A stretch of DNA of 64,000 nucleotides from an uncultured Lachnospiraceae bacterium. GTDB lineage: Bacteria > Bacillota > Clostridia > Lachnospirales > Lachnospiraceae. This document shows positions 63,347 through 64,000 of this stretch, one piece after another. Location of the stretch: assembly GCA_910577045.1 (NCBI GenBank), contig CAJTLB010000003.1:191009-255008 (forward strand), read 5' to 3'. The notes under the pieces are model-generated. The model saw only the letters and a program-made list of their open reading frames with translations, was not told the DNA's origin and searched no databases. Position numbers and translations under genes: made by a program. How positions within the stretch are numbered: position 1 is the stretch's first letter; every line of letters starts with the position of its first letter.

Positions 63347-63479
63347 GAGTCCTACCGCAAAGTGGACTGCTAAAAGCGTTAGCAACTCTAATGGAGTTAC
63401 TACACAAATGGCTATGCGGAAACGCATAGCCATTTCAGACTGTAGACAAAGTGGCTCTGAGATTTATAACCCAGAGCCA
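63347..63479. repeat. Array of consecutive hairpins flanking IS1182-type transposase
   Basis: Five adjacent stem-loops: AGTCC/GGACT, GCTAA/TTAGC (63369-63383), AACTC/GAGTT (63384-63398), a 13-bp AAATGGCTATGCG-GAAA-CGCATAGCCATTT (63406-63435), and TGGCTCTG/CAGAGCCA (63452-63479). The last overlaps the transposase 3' end. Most likely a structured insertion-element end or terminator region. Confidence 0.55.
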
Positions 63480-64000
63480 TTTTTCTTTTATCAAACGAAT
63501 TGCGTTCAAAATAGAAATTTTGTGTGGTTTTCTCACTTCCAGCAATCCCCGTTTTGACTTTATCTTTGCTAACTTTTTCAAATTCATACACGCAAATGTA
63601 AACCCGACCTTCATTTCCATCCGGGTTTTTCCGTACATCTGCGTATATCGAAAACCATGATTCTCCTTTGCACTTCCAAAGAGTCTTTCTATGGTTTCTT
63701 TTCTCTTCGCGTATAGCTCCTTCATTCCCAATGTCTGACGGATGTCTTCGCAGATTTCCATATATGGCTCCCATATATGGCGGGTTACGGTTTTTACATG
63801 ATCCCTGCTCTCAGTACACTGTGAAAGATACGGGCATTGTGCACAGACTGCTCCGCAACTTTTATACTCCCTGTATCCGTCCCTGTTTGTTGTATGGTAT
63901 GTCAGAACCTGATCGCCCGGACAGATATAACAATCATAATACTCATCATATACATACTCATATTTCTTGAAGAACCCATCTTTGGTCATTGGCCTTTTGT
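63435..64000 (-). mobile_element. IS1182-type transposase, 3' part; starts beyond window
   Basis: The minus-strand frame is open to the window edge and reads MTKDGFFKKYEYVYDEYYDC (with KRP before it), CGAVCAQCPYLSQCTESRDH, then KTVTRHIWEPYMEICE and ERLFGSAKENHGFRYTQMYG. The CxxCP/SxCT zinc-like cluster, ETIERLFGSAKE with the catalytic Glu region, and FACMNLKKLA are IS1182/DDE signatures. Its end TLSTV stops at 63435. It is probably an intact copy, but only its C-terminal third is visible. It borders the mobile debris to the left. Confidence 0.85.

Overview
The window looks like a chromosomal segment of a low-GC, anaerobic, gut-type Clostridia, most likely Lachnospiraceae. The signs are low GC with strong AGGAGG ribosome sites, a bofA sporulation gene, transmembrane AraC-type regulators paired with LplB/YtcP-type sugar ABC importers, anaerobic (CbiK/CbiL) cobalamin genes, and BspA-type leucine-rich-repeat proteins. 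Species cannot be named from the sequence alone.

Layout. (1) 1-3465: end of an LRR protein, an Fe-S aldo/keto reductase, a yaaL/bofA pair in divergent orientation, and a SEC-C methionine aminopeptidase. (2) 3484-23208: a rhamnogalacturonan-I (pectin backbone) utilisation locus with a sulfatase, membrane AraC regulator, two permeases and a binding lipoprotein, a GH106-like glycosidase, a PL26-like exolyase, DUF2264, GH88, DUF1961 and PL11 proteins. A CE12 acetylesterase and a serine hydrolase at 55733-58361 probably belong to the same catabolic programme. (3) 23210-27200: a scar zone with a beheaded AlwI-type restriction enzyme, an orphan ABC exporter, an IS605-like hairpin, a type I holin-like toxin, and relics of mobile-element proteins. 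(4) 27222-32103: a vanG-type glycopeptide-sensing/D-serine cell-wall cluster (vanR, vanS, a decayed vanW, the D-Ala-D-Ser ligase vanG, a hexapeptide acyltransferase, and a soluble vanT racemase) with no vanXY. (5) 32298-35818: a promoter and structured leader ahead of a large DUF5107-TPR protein. (6) 35892-38687: a GntR-regulated ABC exporter operon with a visible inverted-repeat operator. (7) 38758-46510: an HPr-like protein without the catalytic His, then a cobalamin riboswitch controlling cbiQ-cbiO-cbiM-cbiN-cbiK-btuFCD-like-cbiL. (8) 46920-50493: ABC-F protein, HAD phosphatase, HD-GYP phosphodiesterase. (9) 50540-54520: a heterodimeric multidrug-type ABC exporter preceded by a strong promoter, a 25-codon leader peptide and an intrinsic terminator (attenuator architecture). 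(10) 54592-61440: membrane protein, CE12, serine hydrolase, Nudix hydrolase, tRNA-Cys, a broken GNAT, a SUKH protein and an Rrf2 regulator. (11) 61750-64000: mobile-element debris with an integrase tail, an HTH-methyltransferase gene interrupted by a stop codon, an array of hairpins and a partial IS1182-type transposase.

How parts work together. The pectin locus is coherent: the membrane AraC protein would sense oligosaccharide, the ABC importer would bring in rhamnogalacturonan oligomers, and PL26, PL11, GH88 and GH106-like enzymes would dismantle them in the cytoplasm, with CE12 removing acetyl groups. The cobalamin block couples cobalt uptake and insertion to corrinoid import under one riboswitch. 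No wholly new multi-gene system is evident. The most unusual items are the rearranged vanG cluster, the leader-peptide attenuator of the ABC exporter, and the structured leader of the DUF5107 gene. All family names are from recognition of motifs and sequence; no database search was run.
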